Shown here: positions 48,217 through 60,410 of the stretch, piece by piece | How positions within the stretch are numbered: the first letter of the stretch is position 1 | Layout of the letters: every line of letters begins with the position of its first letter | DNA from: Bartonella tribocorum CIP 105476 | Lineage (GTDB): Bacteria; Pseudomonadota; Alphaproteobacteria; Rhizobiales; Rhizobiaceae | Assembly: GCF_000196435.1 (NCBI RefSeq) | Contig: NC_010161.1 | Coordinates: 1,240,001 to 1,304,000 of the forward strand | Direction of reading: 5' to 3' | Length of the DNA: 64,000 bases | Notes under the pieces: generated by a model | Database searches by the model: none | What the model was told of the DNA's origin: nothing | Seen by the model: the letters and a program-made list of their open reading frames with translations, nothing else | Program-made: the position numbers and the translations under genes

Positions 48217-49893
48217 TTATTTTGATCGATGTAAAAAAACTGTACAGAGAGGTTTTTTTTGCCAAATTTCATCAACAGCCGCTCTCACTGCACGTCGTGT
48301 TGCCTCTTGAATAAGTTCATTATTTTTTCGTTTCATGTGTGGGATGTTATAAACTGTATTTTCTACAGTATCTAAAAGAATGTCTTTCAAACTTTCCCCC
48401 TTTCCATTACTCTCAGGGAGTCCAAACATGCTTAGACCGATATCATCTAATAACTCATGTTTGCTATTCATATGGAGAGAAACAGCAACATGACCAGCAT
48501 AACTTAATTTTCTACGTTCACGAATTCCTAGCTCATACTCATCTCCAAGAAGACAGCCATCCTTATAAATACGGACAACAGGCACTTGATCAATAACTTC
48601 TACAGGCGCTGGTGCAAGACGCAGCATATTACCATTTCTAATATCTCTAACAACTTTAATACCTGCTTGACGTGCTAAAGCGGCTTGAGCAGTAAGATGT
48701 ATCGCCTCACCATGGACAGGAACAAGTATGTGTGGCTTTATCCAATCATACATCTGTAAAAGTTCTGAACGACGGGGATGACCTGAAACATGAACAAGTG
48801 CATCTTCATTCGTAATAACTTCAATACCCAAATCAATGAAACGATTTTGTACCTCAATAATCGCTTTTTCGTTTCCTGGAATACTTCGTGATGAATAAAT
48901 AACAGTATCACCAGTGGAAAGCGCAATATTCCTCATTCCCTCCCGTGACAGTTTAGCCAAAGCAGCACATGGCTCACCTTGGCTCCCTGTGACAATTAAA
49001 ACAAGTTCTTTTCGTGGGATGTAACCATAATCATCTTCCGTTACAAATGGCGCTAACCCATCCATATAACCAAGCTCTTGTGCAATCATAATACTTCGCT
49101 TAAGGGAGCGCCCAATGATAAGCACCTTACGCCCAGCAGCTTCAGCGGCAAGAGCAATAGAACGTATCCGACCAATATTAGAAGCAAAAGTTGCTATTGC
49201 AACACGCCCTTCAGCTTTCGAAATAATCTCAGAAAGACTGGTTTGAACCTGCTGCTCTGATGGAGATATACCATCCCGACACGCGTTTGTGGAATCACAA
49301 AGCAATGCTAAAACACCTTTATTGCCTAAAGCTCGAAATCTTTTTTCATCCGTTACAGCCCCAAGTGAAGGGGTATGATCAATTTTCCAATCACCAGTAT
49401 GAACCACAGTCCCCAAAGACGTTGTAATGGCTAAAGATACAGATTCTGGTATCGAATGGTTAACAGCAATAGCTTCTATGGCAAAGGGACCAACCTGAAA
49501 ACAATTGCCTGCTTGAAAAATATTGAATGACATTTTACGAGATTCAAAATCTGATTGCCTTTTACTTTCCAATAACCCTGCCGTAAAAGCTGTACAGTAA
49601 AGTGGAACTTGTAACTTTGGCCATAAATCGAGAACAGCCCCATAATGATCTTCATGTGCATGTGTTAAAACAAGACCACGTATATTGTGTTTTTCACTTT
49701 CTAGAAAACGAATATCAGGGAGAATAAGATCAACTCCTGGTAATTCAGAACCAGCAAAACTAACGCCCATATCAACAAGCAACCATTCACGAAGATTTTG
49801 GGAGCCAAATCCATAAGCCGCCAAATTCATTCCTATTTCACCTACACCTCCCAGAGGTAAAAAAACAAATTCACATCTATTGGTTGCAACCAT
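48217..49893 (-). CDS. rnj: Ribonuclease J
   Basis: MBL/beta-CASP ribonuclease with 5'-3' exonuclease and endonuclease activity in RNA maturation and decay. From the ATG at 49893, preceded by GGGAG, it is about 558 residues, the normal length; the open frame upstream to 49986 lies inside birA. Seen: LVLTHAHEDHYGAVLDLW (about residues 74-91) with the HxHxDH metal site, HTGDWKIDHTP (near 165), and the beta-CASP segments VTGSQGEPCAALAKL and VPVHGEAIHL (near 394). Both RNase J and RNase E are therefore in this chromosome segment. Confidence 0.94.
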   Translation of the reverse strand: MVATNRCEFVFLPLGGVGEIGMNLAAYGFGSQNLREWLLVDMGVSFAGSELPGVDLILPDIRFLESEKHNIRGLVLTHAHEDHYGAVLDLWPKLQVPLYCTAFTAGLLESKRQSDFESRKMSFNIFQAGNCFQVGPFAIEAIAVNHSIPESVSLAITTSLGTVVHTGDWKIDHTPSLGAVTDEKRFRALGNKGVLALLCDSTNACRDGISPSEQQVQTSLSEIISKAEGRVAIATFASNIGRIRSIALAAEAAGRKVLIIGRSLKRSIMIAQELGYMDGLAPFVTEDDYGYIPRKELVLIVTGSQGEPCAALAKLSREGMRNIALSTGDTVIYSSRSIPGNEKAIIEVQNRFIDLGIEVITNEDALVHVSGHPRRSELLQMYDWIKPHILVPVHGEAIHLTAQAALARQAGIKVVRDIRNGNMLRLAPAPVEVIDQVPVVRIYKDGCLLGDEYELGIRERRKLSYAGHVAVSLHMNSKHELLDDIGLSMFGLPESNGKGESLKDILLDTVENTVYNIPHMKRKNNELIQEATRRAVRAAVDEIWQKKPLCTVFLHRSK

Positions 49894-49939
49894 AAACATC
49901 TCCCAAATCATTAAGATAATCTGATGATAAAATAATTTT

Positions 49940-50749
49940 TTAATAACGACCTGCATTAACAGAAGCAGCTGAACCAAAATGAACATCTCCAGCTGTTATA
50001 ATAGCTGTCTGACCATTTTTTTGTTTTATGATGCAGTTAAAATCACAATCAAGACCATCAAAAATACCCTCAATGATTTTTTCATCATTTACTACTTTGA
50101 CATGTTTTCCAAGGTGAGCAGAATATAAAAGCCATTTATTTCGGATTATTTCACATCCTTTGGGTTGTTTCCAAAGAAGGTAATTTCTAGAAAAAGATTC
50201 TGTCAAAACCGTAAATAACTGTTCTGCCTCAACATGCAAACCGATATTCTGTAAGCTGGAAGTGGGATAGGGTGCATCTTCATAATTATATTTCACATTT
50301 ATTCCAATACCAATAACCAAAGCATATTGTTGTGATGGCAATTGTAAAATCTCGAGCAAAACTCCAGAGCTTTTCGCTCCTCTGAGCAAAATATCGTTGG
50401 GCCATTTTAAGCTCACAATATTGTTTGATTGCTTTTCATCTTTTATAAATTGTTTTATTGCCTCTGCCACACTTACTCCAGCAACAAAACCAAGCTGAGC
50501 AGCAGTTTGATGAACAATATCATCAATTAACAATAGACTAGAATAAAGGTTCCCTTTTGGACTAGACCAAGTCCTCCCTCTTCTCGCTCTTCCCTGTGAT
50601 TGTTCTTGTGCAACAATCCAAAGATAACCTTGATGACCAGTTTGCGCTTTTCGTTGCGCAATGAGATTTGTGGAATCAACACTTTCGTACGATTCAACAG
50701 TGTATCCTTGTTTCTGTGCGAAATCTGATAAAATGTAAACCATATTCAT
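49940..50749 (-). CDS. birA: Biotin-[acetyl-CoA-carboxylase] ligase
   Basis: Attaches biotin to the carboxyl-carrier protein through biotinyl-AMP. The 269-residue product has the catalytic SQGRARRGRTWSSPKGNLYS (about residues 51-70), SLKWPNDILL (about 119-128) and VLLEILQLPSQQYALVIGIG (about 135-155), plus a C-terminal SH3-like part. There is no N-terminal DNA-binding domain, so unlike E. coli BirA it should not act as a repressor. The ATG overlaps the nuoN stop by one base (TAATG). It separates nuoN from rnj in the shared direction, an order frequent in Rhizobiales. Confidence 0.93.
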   Translation of the reverse strand: MNMVYILSDFAQKQGYTVESYESVDSTNLIAQRKAQTGHQGYLWIVAQEQSQGRARRGRTWSSPKGNLYSSLLLIDDIVHQTAAQLGFVAGVSVAEAIKQFIKDEKQSNNIVSLKWPNDILLRGAKSSGVLLEILQLPSQQYALVIGIGINVKYNYEDAPYPTSSLQNIGLHVEAEQLFTVLTESFSRNYLLWKQPKGCEIIRNKWLLYSAHLGKHVKVVNDEKIIEGIFDGLDCDFNCIIKQKNGQTAIITAGDVHFGSAASVNAGRY

Positions 50750-52203
50750 TAAAACAATGCGGCTGCTGCTTTTTCTGCTAATTCAGCAAACCAAATTCCA
50801 AAAAAGGTGTAAAATAAAATAAATAATGCAGAAAGACCAAGACAAGACTGAAGCTCTGTTGATAAAACAACGAAATGCGCTTTTGCGTCATCAAACCACA
50901 TAATTTTAATGACTCGTAAATAGTAAAAAGCTCCAATGACGGAGGCTATCATACCGACAATAGCAAGTGGCGTCAGACCTGCATGAACAGCAGCAGAAAA
51001 TGTATACCACTTCCCAAAAAAACCAGCCATAGGTGGTATACTGGCTAAAGAGAAAAGCTGTATTGTCATGACAATAGCCATAAACGGATTTGTCTTTGCT
51101 AACCCTGAAAGATCATAAATATTTTCAACATTGCCACTCTTCGAGCGCATTCCAAGAATAAAAGCAAATGAGCCAAGAGTGACACCAAGATAAATGGTCA
51201 TATAAAGAATAACACTTTTTATTCCTAGCATATCGCCAGCCGATAAACCAACAAGTGCATACCCCATATGACTGATCGACGAATAAGCCATTAAACGCTT
51301 AATATTATTTTGACCAATTGCAGCAAACGCACCAAGTATCATTGATGCAAGTGCCATGAAGATCAAAATTTGTTGCCATGCTGGCATCGCACTATCAACA
51401 TGCCCTAGGGGAATGAAGGTCATCACAATAATACGGATGATTAAGGCCATTGCAGCGACTTTAGGCGCTCCAGCAAAAAATGCTGTAATCGGTGTTGGGG
51501 CACCTTCGTAAACATCAGGTGTCCACATATGAAATGGAACAGCAGAAATTTTGAAAGCCAAACCAGCTAAAATAAAAACAATTCCAAAAATAACCCCTAA
51601 TTGTAAATTTTCACCTTTTAAAGCAAGAGCAATTTCGTGAAAACCAATTTGACCGGTAAAACCATAAAGCAAAGAAATACCATAAAGCAGTAACCCTGAA
51701 GATAATGCTCCTAAAACAAAATATTTTATACCAGCTTCAGAAGATTTTACATTATTACGATTAATCGCTGCTAAAACATATAAAGCTAAAGATTGTAGTT
51801 CTAACCCCATATAAAGCGATAGCATATTACCTGCTGAAATCATAAACATCATGCCAAGAGTTGCTAAAAGAACAAGCACTGGAAATTCAAATATATTAAA
51901 CTTTTGCGCATTGGTGAAACCAACAGATATAATAAGAGAAAAGAGTGCACCAATGAGCATTAAAATTTTCATATAACGACCAAAGGAATCAATAATGAGG
52001 GCATTGGTTTGAAATAAACCACTTTTCGGAAAAACAATGAGAATAATAATGGTTGCCACAAGAAGAGCGATGGCTAAACCTGTCACTGTTAAAGAAGCAC
52101 GTGCATTGGAATAAACACCAATCACAAGTAACATGATTGCTCCTAATGCAATTAAAACCTCCGGAAGAATTAAGACTAATTGTGTTATTATTTCACTTTG
52201 CAT
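50749..52203 (-). CDS. nuoN: NADH-quinone oxidoreductase subunit N
   Basis: Antiporter-like membrane subunit of respiratory complex I that takes part in proton pumping. The 484-residue product is hydrophobic throughout with about 14 helices and the proton-translocation domain KYFVLGALSSGLLLYG (about residues 163-178), FKISAVPFHMWTPDVYEGAPT (about 218-238) and KRLMAYSSISHMGYALVG (near 305-322). It lies 17 bases after the nuoM stop and couples to birA. Confidence 0.95.
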   Translation of the reverse strand: MQSEIITQLVLILPEVLIALGAIMLLVIGVYSNARASLTVTGLAIALLVATIIILIVFPKSGLFQTNALIIDSFGRYMKILMLIGALFSLIISVGFTNAQKFNIFEFPVLVLLATLGMMFMISAGNMLSLYMGLELQSLALYVLAAINRNNVKSSEAGIKYFVLGALSSGLLLYGISLLYGFTGQIGFHEIALALKGENLQLGVIFGIVFILAGLAFKISAVPFHMWTPDVYEGAPTPITAFFAGAPKVAAMALIIRIIVMTFIPLGHVDSAMPAWQQILIFMALASMILGAFAAIGQNNIKRLMAYSSISHMGYALVGLSAGDMLGIKSVILYMTIYLGVTLGSFAFILGMRSKSGNVENIYDLSGLAKTNPFMAIVMTIQLFSLASIPPMAGFFGKWYTFSAAVHAGLTPLAIVGMIASVIGAFYYLRVIKIMWFDDAKAHFVVLSTELQSCLGLSALFILFYTFFGIWFAELAEKAAAALF

Positions 52204-52220
52204 AAGAATTCTTCCCTTAT

Positions 52221-53690
52221 CTAGTGTAGTTTATTGATGAGGGCTTCTACGGAAAACGCCGTCACTTTAAGAAGTGGCGTTGGATAGATACCAAAGAATA
52301 TTATAAGAATAACCATCGGATAAAGAATAAATTTTTCCCTTGAAGAGAGATCTATCAGTACTTTTAAATTTTCTTTATCCAAGGAGCCAAAAACCACGCG
52401 CCGATAAAGATAAAGAGCATAAGCTGCTGACAAGATAACGCCTGTTGTCGCTAAAACAACAATCAATTTATTCACTTGAAAAACACCTATTAAGGTTAAA
52501 AATTCACCCAAAAATCCTGAAGTTCCAGGGAGTCCAACATTTGCCATGGTGAAAATCAAGAACACAACAGCATATTTAGGCATATTATTTACTAAACCAC
52601 CAAATGCTGAAATTTCACGCGTATGCAAGCGATCATAGATCACCCCAACACAAAGAAATAAAGCTGCGGAAACAATTCCGTGCGACAGCATTTGATAAAT
52701 CGCCCCTTGTATCCCCTGTTCATTCGCAGCAAAAATACCCATCGTTACATATCCCATATGCGCTATTGAGGAATATGCAATAAGTTTTTTGATGTCACTT
52801 TGAACAAGTGCAACCAATGAGGTATAAATAATAGCGATAAGCGATAATGTAAAAACAAAAGGTGCAAAATCTGCTGAAGCGATAGGAAACATAGGTAAAG
52901 AAAAACGAAGAAAACCATACCCACCTAATTTAAGTAAGACACCGGCTAAAATAACAGAACCTGCTGTCGGTGCCTCCACGTGCGCATCAGGAAGCCAAGT
53001 ATGAACTGGCCACATTGGCATTTTAACAGCAAAAGAAGCAAAAAACGCAAGCCATAACCACATTTGCATATGAGCAGGAAACTGATAATTGAGTAAAGTT
53101 GGTATATCAAGTGTTCCAGCTTGCCAATACATAGCCATAAGAGCAACCAGCATAAGTACTGACCCCAGTAAAGTATATAAGAAAAACTTGATACTTGCAT
53201 AAACACGACGCGCTCCACCCCACACCCCTATAATGATAAACATTGGAATGAGGCTACCTTCAAAAAAAACATAAAATAATATTGCGTCAAGAGCACAAAA
53301 GACTCCAATAATTGCAACTTCAAGAAGAAGAAAAGCAATCATATAAGCTTTTAATCTCTCTTTAACATTCTCCCAACTCGCTAAAATACAGAAAGGCAAA
53401 AGAAAAGCCGAGAGAACAATAAAAAGGATAGAAATGCCATCAACCCCCATATGATAGCTAATGCCATTCCCTAGCCAATTGAATTTTTCAACCATTTGAA
53501 AATTTGGATTGGTAGAATCAAACCCTATCCAAATAATTAAAGAGATAATAAAAACAAATATCGTCGTAAAAAATGCGACATTCCGTATATTATGGCGCGC
53601 AACTTCACTATCATCTTTGATGAACAAAATCAGAAGCACACCAACAAGCGGCAAAAATGTAACCGTAGAAAGAATAGGCCAATCAATCAT
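52221..53690 (-). CDS. nuoM: NADH-quinone oxidoreductase subunit M
   Basis: Antiporter-like proton-pumping subunit of complex I. From the ATG at 53690, which forms an ATGA overlap with the nuoL stop, the product is about 489 residues; an in-frame start nine codons earlier lies inside nuoL and adds a charged tail with no counterpart. Seen: [21 protein letters not shown] (near residue 123), [20 protein letters not shown] (about 228-247) and [20 protein letters not shown] (about 303-322). Hydrophobic throughout, about 14 helices. Confidence 0.95.
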   Translation of the reverse strand: MIDWPILSTVTFLPLVGVLLILFIKDDSEVARHNIRNVAFFTTIFVFIISLIIWIGFDSTNPNFQMVEKFNWLGNGISYHMGVDGISILFIVLSAFLLPFCILASWENVKERLKAYMIAFLLLEVAIIGVFCALDAILFYVFFEGSLIPMFIIIGVWGGARRVYASIKFFLYTLLGSVLMLVALMAMYWQAGTLDIPTLLNYQFPAHMQMWLWLAFFASFAVKMPMWPVHTWLPDAHVEAPTAGSVILAGVLLKLGGYGFLRFSLPMFPIASADFAPFVFTLSLIAIIYTSLVALVQSDIKKLIAYSSIAHMGYVTMGIFAANEQGIQGAIYQMLSHGIVSAALFLCVGVIYDRLHTREISAFGGLVNNMPKYAVVFLIFTMANVGLPGTSGFLGEFLTLIGVFQVNKLIVVLATTGVILSAAYALYLYRRVVFGSLDKENLKVLIDLSSREKFILYPMVILIIFFGIYPTPLLKVTAFSVEALINKLH

Positions 53691-55657
53691 TGGTTTGCGC
53701 CCCCGATCATCATCCATGTAATGAGCAATGCAATGCCTATAAGCATTGCAAATGCATAGTGATAAAGATAGCCCGTCTGTATTCGAACAACTCTGTTTGT
53801 AATATCAATAACACGTGCTGCAATACCATTCGGACCTAGACCATCAATAATTTTACCGTCTCCTACTTTCCAAAGAAAGGAACCAATTCTAAAGGTCGGA
53901 CGAACAAATAAAAAGTTATACAATTGATCGAAATACCATTTTTGGTAAAGAAAGTGATACACTCCCGGCATAATACGAGCCACTTTCTTGGGAAGAGATG
54001 GAAAAGAGATATAAAATAAGTAGGCGAACATGAACCCAAGAACCATTGCTATAAATGGTGACCATTTCACCCAATTAAAGACATGGTGAGCATCATGAAG
54101 AATATGATTGTGGCTGCTTGTAAACAATGCTCCCTTCCAAAAAGCATCATAGAGGTCACCAAAAAAGTAAGGTTGGAAAACGACACCAGCAAATATTGCT
54201 CCAATCGATAAAATAAAGAGTGGAATTAACATCACTGGAGGCGATTCATGAACATGATGCATAACATCAGCAGTTGCCCGTGGTTTTCCATGAAATGTCA
54301 TAAAGATAAGCCGCCATGAATAAAAGCTCGTCAATAAAGCAGCAAAAACAAGAAGATAAAAAGCATATCCTGAAGCAATATTATGGGATGCAAAAGCAGA
54401 CTCTATAATTGCATCTTTTGAGAAAAAACCAGCCGTCCCGAAAAGTGTTCCTGGTATTCCAACACCGGTCAATGCAATGGTCCCGACCATCATCATCCAA
54501 TACGTGACCTTTATATGCTTGCGTAACCCACCCATTTTTCGCATATCTTGTTCATCAGATACAGCATGAATGACAGAGCCCGCACCAAGAAACAGTAAGG
54601 CTTTAAAAAAAGCATGGGTAAAAAGATGAAAGACAGCAGCACCATAAGCCCCAATACCTAATGCCACAAACATATACCCAAGTTGAGAACATGTAGAATA
54701 AGCAATAACACGTTTAATATCATTCTGCACCAACCCCACAGTTGCTGCAAAAAATGCCGTTGTAGCTCCAACAATAATAATCACGGTCAAAGCAATTGAA
54801 GATAGTTCAAAAATTGGCGACATACGCGCAACCATAAAAACACCTGCCGTTACCATTGTAGCGGCATGAATAAGCGCTGATACAGGGGTTGGTCCCTCCA
54901 TCGCATCAGGAAGCCAAGTATGTAAAAGAAATTGTGCTGATTTTCCCATCGCACCAATAAATAATAAAAGACATGTAATGGTAAGTGCCGCCTGTCCATC
55001 AAGCTGCCAACCTAAAAATGTCATATTTTGTATAAAGCTACTGTCTGCAGCTTTTGCAAAAATAGAGGCAAAATCAACCGATTGGAATAAAACAAAAATA
55101 CTAAATATTCCTAAGAGAAAACCAAAATCTCCAACACGATTGACCACAAAAGCTTTCATTGCAGCCTTATTCGCAGAATCGCGCTGAAACCAAAAACCTA
55201 TAAGCAAATAAGAAGCAAGTCCTACACCTTCCCAGCCAAAAAACATCTGAATCAAATTATTGGATGTCACCAACATAAGCATCATAAATGTAAACAAAGA
55301 AAGATAAGAAAAAAAACGGGACCTTGAAGGATCATGGTGCATATAACCAATTGAATAAATATGCACCAATGCCGAAACACTGTTTACAACAATAAGCATG
55401 ACAGCTGTTAATGTATCAATATGGAAAGCCCAATTAAAACTTAAATTACCAACAGCGAGCCAATGTAATACTAATACATCAATTGCTGGAGTATGACCAA
55501 GTGCAAGATTGAAAAATGCTATCCACGACAATATGGCAACAATCACCATAAAGCTACATGTTATCAATTCACTCGCACGATCTCCTATCGTTTTTCCGCC
55601 TAGCGCGGCAATGAGAAAACCCAAAAGCGGAAGAAAGACAATCGTATAATACATCAC
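53687..55657 (-). CDS. nuoL: NADH-quinone oxidoreductase subunit L
   Basis: Largest antiporter-like subunit of complex I, with the long lateral helix that runs along the membrane arm. The 656-residue product is hydrophobic; [18 protein letters not shown] (about residues 136-153), [20 protein letters not shown] (about 236-255) and [20 protein letters not shown] (near 316-335) are typical. A late hydrophilic linker (about 510-570) fits the lateral-helix area. It starts three bases after nuoK. Confidence 0.95.
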   Translation of the reverse strand: MMYYTIVFLPLLGFLIAALGGKTIGDRASELITCSFMVIVAILSWIAFFNLALGHTPAIDVLVLHWLAVGNLSFNWAFHIDTLTAVMLIVVNSVSALVHIYSIGYMHHDPSRSRFFSYLSLFTFMMLMLVTSNNLIQMFFGWEGVGLASYLLIGFWFQRDSANKAAMKAFVVNRVGDFGFLLGIFSIFVLFQSVDFASIFAKAADSSFIQNMTFLGWQLDGQAALTITCLLLFIGAMGKSAQFLLHTWLPDAMEGPTPVSALIHAATMVTAGVFMVARMSPIFELSSIALTVIIIVGATTAFFAATVGLVQNDIKRVIAYSTCSQLGYMFVALGIGAYGAAVFHLFTHAFFKALLFLGAGSVIHAVSDEQDMRKMGGLRKHIKVTYWMMMVGTIALTGVGIPGTLFGTAGFFSKDAIIESAFASHNIASGYAFYLLVFAALLTSFYSWRLIFMTFHGKPRATADVMHHVHESPPVMLIPLFILSIGAIFAGVVFQPYFFGDLYDAFWKGALFTSSHNHILHDAHHVFNWVKWSPFIAMVLGFMFAYLFYISFPSLPKKVARIMPGVYHFLYQKWYFDQLYNFLFVRPTFRIGSFLWKVGDGKIIDGLGPNGIAARVIDITNRVVRIQTGYLYHYAFAMLIGIALLITWMMIGGANQ

Positions 55658-55660
55658 TGG

Positions 55661-55969
55661 TTAGCCTTTCATTACGTTAACATCTTCAACTGCAATGGAA
55701 CCACGATTACGGAAAAAAACGACAAGAATTGCTAAACCAATAGCCGCTTCAGCAGCTGCTACGGTTAAAACAAATAAAGCGAATATCTGACCAACGAGAT
55801 CATGAAGAAATGCTGAAAATGCAACAAAATTAATATTAACTGAGAGTAATATAAGCTCAATGGACATCAAGATAATAATCACATTTTTTCTGTTGAGAAA
55901 AATTCCAGCAATACCAATTGTAAACATCAAAGCAGAAACAGTGAGATAATGCGTAATATCAATATACAT
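55661..55969 (-). CDS. nuoK: NADH-quinone oxidoreductase subunit K
   Basis: Small membrane subunit of complex I with three helices (about residues 5-22, 29-50, 60-84). The 102-residue product has the conserved glutamates in [17 protein letters not shown] (near residue 36) and [17 protein letters not shown] (near 72), which take part in proton transfer. The context is nuoJ upstream and nuoL downstream with tight spacing. Confidence 0.95.
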   Translation of the reverse strand: MYIDITHYLTVSALMFTIGIAGIFLNRKNVIIILMSIELILLSVNINFVAFSAFLHDLVGQIFALFVLTVAAAEAAIGLAILVVFFRNRGSIAVEDVNVMKG

Positions 55970-55983
55970 ATCTATAGCCCCCC

Positions 55984-56604
55984 TTAAATACCTTTACCTG
56001 ATTCAACTTGCTTGATTTCAATAGCACTTTCTACCGTTCTAGAAACTTGCTTCGCAATAGATTGTCGCTTTACGCCTGATTTATGACGAAGTGTTAAAAC
56101 AATAGCACCAATCATTGCAACCAATAAAATTATCCCAGCAATTTGAAAATAAAAAACATAATCCGTATAGAGAATATCCCCTAATGCCTGTGTGTTTGTT
56201 CGCTGCCCTAAGTCAGGCATTGGTTGCGTAACATGTGTTCTTAAGACTGGAGAAAAATGGCTACTCACAAAAACAATAATCAACTCGATAGCAATAATAA
56301 CGCCGATAAGAGCTCCAATAGGTGCATATCGAAGAGTCCCACTCTTTAACTCAGCAAAATCAACATCCAGCATCATAACGACAAATAAAAATAAAACAGC
56401 GACAGCTCCAACATAAACAACAAGCAGAATAAACCCCAAAAACTCTGCTCCTGCAAGCAAAAATAAAGCCGCTGCATTAAAAAATGCAAGGATTAAAAAC
56501 AAAACAGAATGCACAGGATTGCGTGCTGTAATAACAATCACTGCACTTGTTAGCATAATAAAAGCAAACAAATAGAAAAATGCCGCCGCTAGATCTGTTA
56601 GCAT
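55984..56604 (-). CDS. nuoJ: NADH-quinone oxidoreductase subunit J
   Basis: Membrane subunit of complex I, 206 residues with five helices: near 6-24, 28-50, 54-79, 93-113 and 145-165. The conserved [25 protein letters not shown] segment is seen as [20 protein letters not shown] (about residues 54-73). A hydrophilic C-terminal tail (about 170-206) is variable in the family. It lies about 95 bases after nuoI, the largest gap in this part of the operon. Confidence 0.95.
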   Translation of the reverse strand: MLTDLAAAFFYLFAFIMLTSAVIVITARNPVHSVLFLILAFFNAAALFLLAGAEFLGFILLVVYVGAVAVLFLFVVMMLDVDFAELKSGTLRYAPIGALIGVIIAIELIIVFVSSHFSPVLRTHVTQPMPDLGQRTNTQALGDILYTDYVFYFQIAGIILLVAMIGAIVLTLRHKSGVKRQSIAKQVSRTVESAIEIKQVESGKGI

Positions 56605-56700
56605 AGGCTTCTCCTTAATTATCCAAACAATTGGTACAAAACTTTCATACCAGATTACAATTTATCGGAAAATTATCCGACACCTCATTTAACGATACAC

Positions 56701-57192
56701 TTAACGATAAGGCGCATCCATCAATATATTTCGAGCAATTTCTCGCTCCCAACGATCTCCATTCATTAAAAGCTTTTCTTTATCATAATAGAGTTCTTCA
56801 CGCGTTTCTGTTGCAAATTCAAAATTTGGACCTTCAACAATCGCTTCTACTGGACAAGCTTCTTGACAAAAACCGCAGTAAATACATTTAACCATATCAA
56901 TATCATAACGAACTGTTCTCCGTGTGCCATCATTCCGTCGCGGACCCGCTTCAATTGTAATCGCTTGTGCGGGGCAAATTGCTTCACACAATTTACAAGC
57001 AATACACCGTTCTTCACCATTCGGATAGCGACGCAGTGCATGTTCACCACGAAAACGCTGAGACACAAAACCCTTTTCATAAGGATAATTAATCGTAGGC
57101 TTTGGCGAAAAAAATTGACGCATAGCTAAGAAAAAAGCGCTCACAAATTCTAATAGAAGGAGTGACTTTGCCGCCTGAATAAAACCTGACAT
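56701..57192 (-). CDS. nuoI: NADH-quinone oxidoreductase subunit I
   Basis: Peripheral subunit of complex I carrying two 4Fe-4S clusters (N6a and N6b) that pass electrons toward the quinone. From the ATG at 57192, preceded by AAAAGGAG, the product is 163 residues, the family length; the open frame upstream to 57285 overlaps nuoH and is not real coding. Both CxxCxxCxxxCP motifs are visible: [12 protein letters not shown] (about residues 60-71) and [12 protein letters not shown] (about 99-110). Confidence 0.96.
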   Translation of the reverse strand: MSGFIQAAKSLLLLEFVSAFFLAMRQFFSPKPTINYPYEKGFVSQRFRGEHALRRYPNGEERCIACKLCEAICPAQAITIEAGPRRNDGTRRTVRYDIDMVKCIYCGFCQEACPVEAIVEGPNFEFATETREELYYDKEKLLMNGDRWEREIARNILMDAPYR

Positions 57193-57206
57193 CGTAAAAT
57201 CTCCTT

Positions 57207-58256
57207 TTAAACAAAATTCGTAAATTTTAAAAACGCCGCAGTTATCACAACCATCGCTAGCGAGAGAGGAAGAAAAACCTTCCAACCAAGCCGCATGAGT
57301 TGATCATAGCGATAGCGTGGAACAAATGCTTTAACGATAGCAAACCAAAAAAATACAAAACAGACTTTTAAAACAAACCAAATAACACCAGGAATCCAAT
57401 TAAGCCACCAGACATCCAAGGGAGGAAGCCAACCACCTAAAAACAGAATGGTTGTTAATGCGCACATTAAAACAATAGCAACATACTCACCAAGAAAGAA
57501 GAGCATGTAAGGCGTTGAAGAGTATTCTACCATATGACCAGCAACAAGCTCAGACTCCGCTTCCACCAAATCGAATGGAGGACGGTTTGTCTCTGCAAGC
57601 GCGGAGATAAAAAATATAATAAACATTGGAAAAAGGACCAACCAATTCCAATCGAGAAAACTGTTAAAAGGAAGACCTAGAGTTGTACCAAGACCTTGAC
57701 CTTGTTTAAGAACAATTGTTGTGAGATCCAACGAACCACTTATTAAAATAACGGTTACCAGTACAAAACCAATGGAAACTTCATAAGAAACCATTTGTGC
57801 CGCCGAACGCAGAGCTCCCAAGAAAGGATATTTTGAATTTGATGCCCATCCTCCCATAATAACGCCATAAACTTCAAGAGATGAAATGGCTAAAATGTAA
57901 AGCAAGCCGACATTAATCTTCGCAACCTCCCAGCCCTCGCTGACAGGAATAACAGCCCAAGTTGATAAAGCAAGTGTCGCTGAAACAAAAGGAGCTAAAA
58001 GAAAAACCCCCTTATTTGCACCTGCTGGGATAATAGGTTCTTTCACAACAAATTTAATTAAATCTGCAAAAGACTGCAGTAATCCCCACGGACCAACAAC
58101 ATTGGGACCACGCCGCAATTGTACCGCAGCCCAAATCTTTCTATCCGCATAGAGAAGATAAGCAACTAAAACCAACAGAACGACCAAAAGAAGAAGTGTT
58201 TTTCCAACGATAATAAGGAATGGCAACAGCCAAGTCATAAAGAAATCATACATCAT
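57207..58256 (-). CDS. nuoH: NADH-quinone oxidoreductase subunit H
   Basis: Membrane subunit of complex I that forms most of the quinone-access channel. The 349-residue product has about eight helices and the signature [26 protein letters not shown] region (near residues 48-69), then [20 protein letters not shown] (near 218-237) and the GYMVEYSS-like [17 protein letters not shown]. Two tandem ATGs start the frame; the second (58253) is better spaced from the GGA of the ribosome-binding site. Confidence 0.96.
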   Translation of the reverse strand: MMYDFFMTWLLPFLIIVGKTLLLLVVLLVLVAYLLYADRKIWAAVQLRRGPNVVGPWGLLQSFADLIKFVVKEPIIPAGANKGVFLLAPFVSATLALSTWAVIPVSEGWEVAKINVGLLYILAISSLEVYGVIMGGWASNSKYPFLGALRSAAQMVSYEVSIGFVLVTVILISGSLDLTTIVLKQGQGLGTTLGLPFNSFLDWNWLVLFPMFIIFFISALAETNRPPFDLVEAESELVAGHMVEYSSTPYMLFFLGEYVAIVLMCALTTILFLGGWLPPLDVWWLNWIPGVIWFVLKVCFVFFWFAIVKAFVPRYRYDQLMRLGWKVFLPLSLAMVVITAAFLKFTNFV

Positions 58257-58275
58257 TATTCCTTTTCTTTTGCCC

Positions 58276-60345
58276 TTACTCTACAGCTTGCATAGCACGG
58301 CTTTTTGCAAGAGATGAACATTCAGCCATAACGGCAGAAGCACGTGCTATCGGATTTGTCAAATAAAAGTCTTTAACCATAGAAGTAAATGTTTGACTCT
58401 CTAGACAAACTATTTTTGAACCAAGCGCCTTAAGATCACTTATATCAGAAGGCATTATATCATCAACCGCATCAAGATGTGGATAATCATTAAACAAACA
58501 TTGTCTTAATTGAGAGAGAGAATCAAAGGGGAGCCTTTGTCCTAAAACATCCGATAAGGCACGCAAAATAGCCCAATCTTCTTTTGCTTCACCTGGAGCA
58601 AAACCAGCCCGATTTGTCATTTGAACACGCCCTTCTGTATTCACATAAAGCCCTGATTTTTCTGTGTAGGCCGATGCAGGCAAAATAACATCAGCAGCAT
58701 GTGCACCATTATCACCATGACTACCAATATAAACTTTAAAAGCTTTTATATTGGCCAATTCCACTTCATCAGCACCAAGCAAAAATAAAACTTCACAGGT
58801 TTTAAGAATATTTGCAACCCCAAGTTGAGATATAAAACCTATGTCCAACCCTCCAACGGTCGATGCTGCATTATGAAGCACCCCAAATCCATTCCATTCT
58901 TCACTAAGAGCACCAATATTATCAGCTAATTTAGCAAGAGTTTTTAAAACAGATAATCCTTCATTTCCTGAAATTGCTCCCTCTCCGATAAGAATAAGAG
59001 GTCTCTTTGCTTCTTTTAAGACATTTAAAAAAGCACCCTCTCCACGAATAAGTGCATTTAATGCATCACTCCCAGCTCCAAGATAAAAATAAGGATAACG
59101 TAAATCGACTTCCTCTCCAATAAGCGCGATAGGAAAATTTCCCATTCGTTGGCGCTTTAAAATACGCGCATTTAAAACAGCAGCTTCATGGCGTGGATTA
59201 GAGCCCACAATAAGTAGAGCATCAGCTTGTTCAATTCCCGCAATTGTAGGATTAAAAATATAGCTCGAACGCCCAAACTCTGGCGATAAAGCAATCCCTT
59301 TTTGACGACAATCAAAGAGTTTTGACCCCAACGAGAGCAGTAATGCTTTAAGGGCATACATTTCTTCAACAGAAGCAAGATCTCCAGCAATAGCTCCAAT
59401 TTTTTCTGGTAAGATTTTAGAAACGACGGTTTTAATTTTTGTAAAAGCTTCTTCCCAACTGACAGGTTGAAGTTTTCCGTCTTTACGTACATAGGGTCTA
59501 TCAAGCCGCTGTGTCCGTAATCCATCCCAAATAAAACGCGTTTTATCAGAGATCCATTCCTCATTTACATCTTCATTCGTACGCGGCATAATCCGCATCA
59601 CTTCACGGCCGCGACTATCAATACGAATAGCACTGCCAAGGGCATCCATCACATCAATTGATTCCGTTTTCACCAATTCCCACGGACGTGCATGAAATGC
59701 GTAAGGTTTTGAAGTTAAAGCTCCCACTGGACAAAGATCAATAACATTTCCCTGTAATTCAGATGTCATAGCTTTTTCAAGATATGTCGTAATTTCAGCA
59801 TCTTCACCACGACCGATCAAACCAAGCTCAGAAATACCTGCGACTTCCGTTGTAAAACGAACACACCGTGTGCAATGAATACACCGTGTCATAACAGTTT
59901 TGACAAGAGGCCCAATATATTTATCTTCTACAGCACGTTTATTTTCTGTATAACGAGAACAATCTCGCCCATAAAGCATTGCTTGATCTTGAAGATCGCA
60001 TTCTCCACCTTGATCGCACACTGGACAATCCAAAGGATGATTAATGAGAAGAAATTCCATAACCCCTTCGCGTGCTTTTTTTACCATCGCCGTATTGGTA
60101 AAAATTTCTGGTGCTTCACCGTTAGGCCCTACCCGTAAATCACGAACCCCCATCGCACAAGAAGCCTGAGGTTTTGGAGGACCACCCTTGACCTCAACCA
60201 AACACATGCGACAATTGCCAGCAATTGATAAAGACTCATGAAAACAAAAACGTGGAATTTCTGCTCCAGCCGCCTCAGCAGCCTGAAGCAACGTGTAGTA
60301 ATCAGGGACTTCAATCTCTTTGCCATCAACTTTGATATTTATCAT
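58276..60345 (-). CDS. nuoG: NADH-quinone oxidoreductase subunit G
   Basis: Iron-sulfur subunit of the complex I peripheral arm. From the ATG at 60345 ([20 protein letters not shown]) it is about 689 residues; an upstream in-frame start adds nine residues without support. Cluster ligands: [19 protein letters not shown] (about residues 34-52) with CAMG near 64 for the 2Fe-2S cluster, [16 protein letters not shown] near 108 for the 4Fe-4S cluster with a histidine ligand, and [10 protein letters not shown] near 151 with C near 201. The rest is the inactive molybdopterin-oxidoreductase-like domain. Confidence 0.96.
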   Translation of the reverse strand: MINIKVDGKEIEVPDYYTLLQAAEAAGAEIPRFCFHESLSIAGNCRMCLVEVKGGPPKPQASCAMGVRDLRVGPNGEAPEIFTNTAMVKKAREGVMEFLLINHPLDCPVCDQGGECDLQDQAMLYGRDCSRYTENKRAVEDKYIGPLVKTVMTRCIHCTRCVRFTTEVAGISELGLIGRGEDAEITTYLEKAMTSELQGNVIDLCPVGALTSKPYAFHARPWELVKTESIDVMDALGSAIRIDSRGREVMRIMPRTNEDVNEEWISDKTRFIWDGLRTQRLDRPYVRKDGKLQPVSWEEAFTKIKTVVSKILPEKIGAIAGDLASVEEMYALKALLLSLGSKLFDCRQKGIALSPEFGRSSYIFNPTIAGIEQADALLIVGSNPRHEAAVLNARILKRQRMGNFPIALIGEEVDLRYPYFYLGAGSDALNALIRGEGAFLNVLKEAKRPLILIGEGAISGNEGLSVLKTLAKLADNIGALSEEWNGFGVLHNAASTVGGLDIGFISQLGVANILKTCEVLFLLGADEVELANIKAFKVYIGSHGDNGAHAADVILPASAYTEKSGLYVNTEGRVQMTNRAGFAPGEAKEDWAILRALSDVLGQRLPFDSLSQLRQCLFNDYPHLDAVDDIMPSDISDLKALGSKIVCLESQTFTSMVKDFYLTNPIARASAVMAECSSLAKSRAMQAVE

Positions 60346-60410
60346 CACCCATCCAACCTGCGGATAATCCACTTAAAATTTGCATTCGGTTGCTCTTAAA
60401 AAAAATCTTT

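Noticed and set aside
49894..49986. N-terminal extension of RNase J
   Set aside because: The hydrophobic extension lies within birA on the same strand, and a GGGAG site with an ATG at 49893 gives the normal start.
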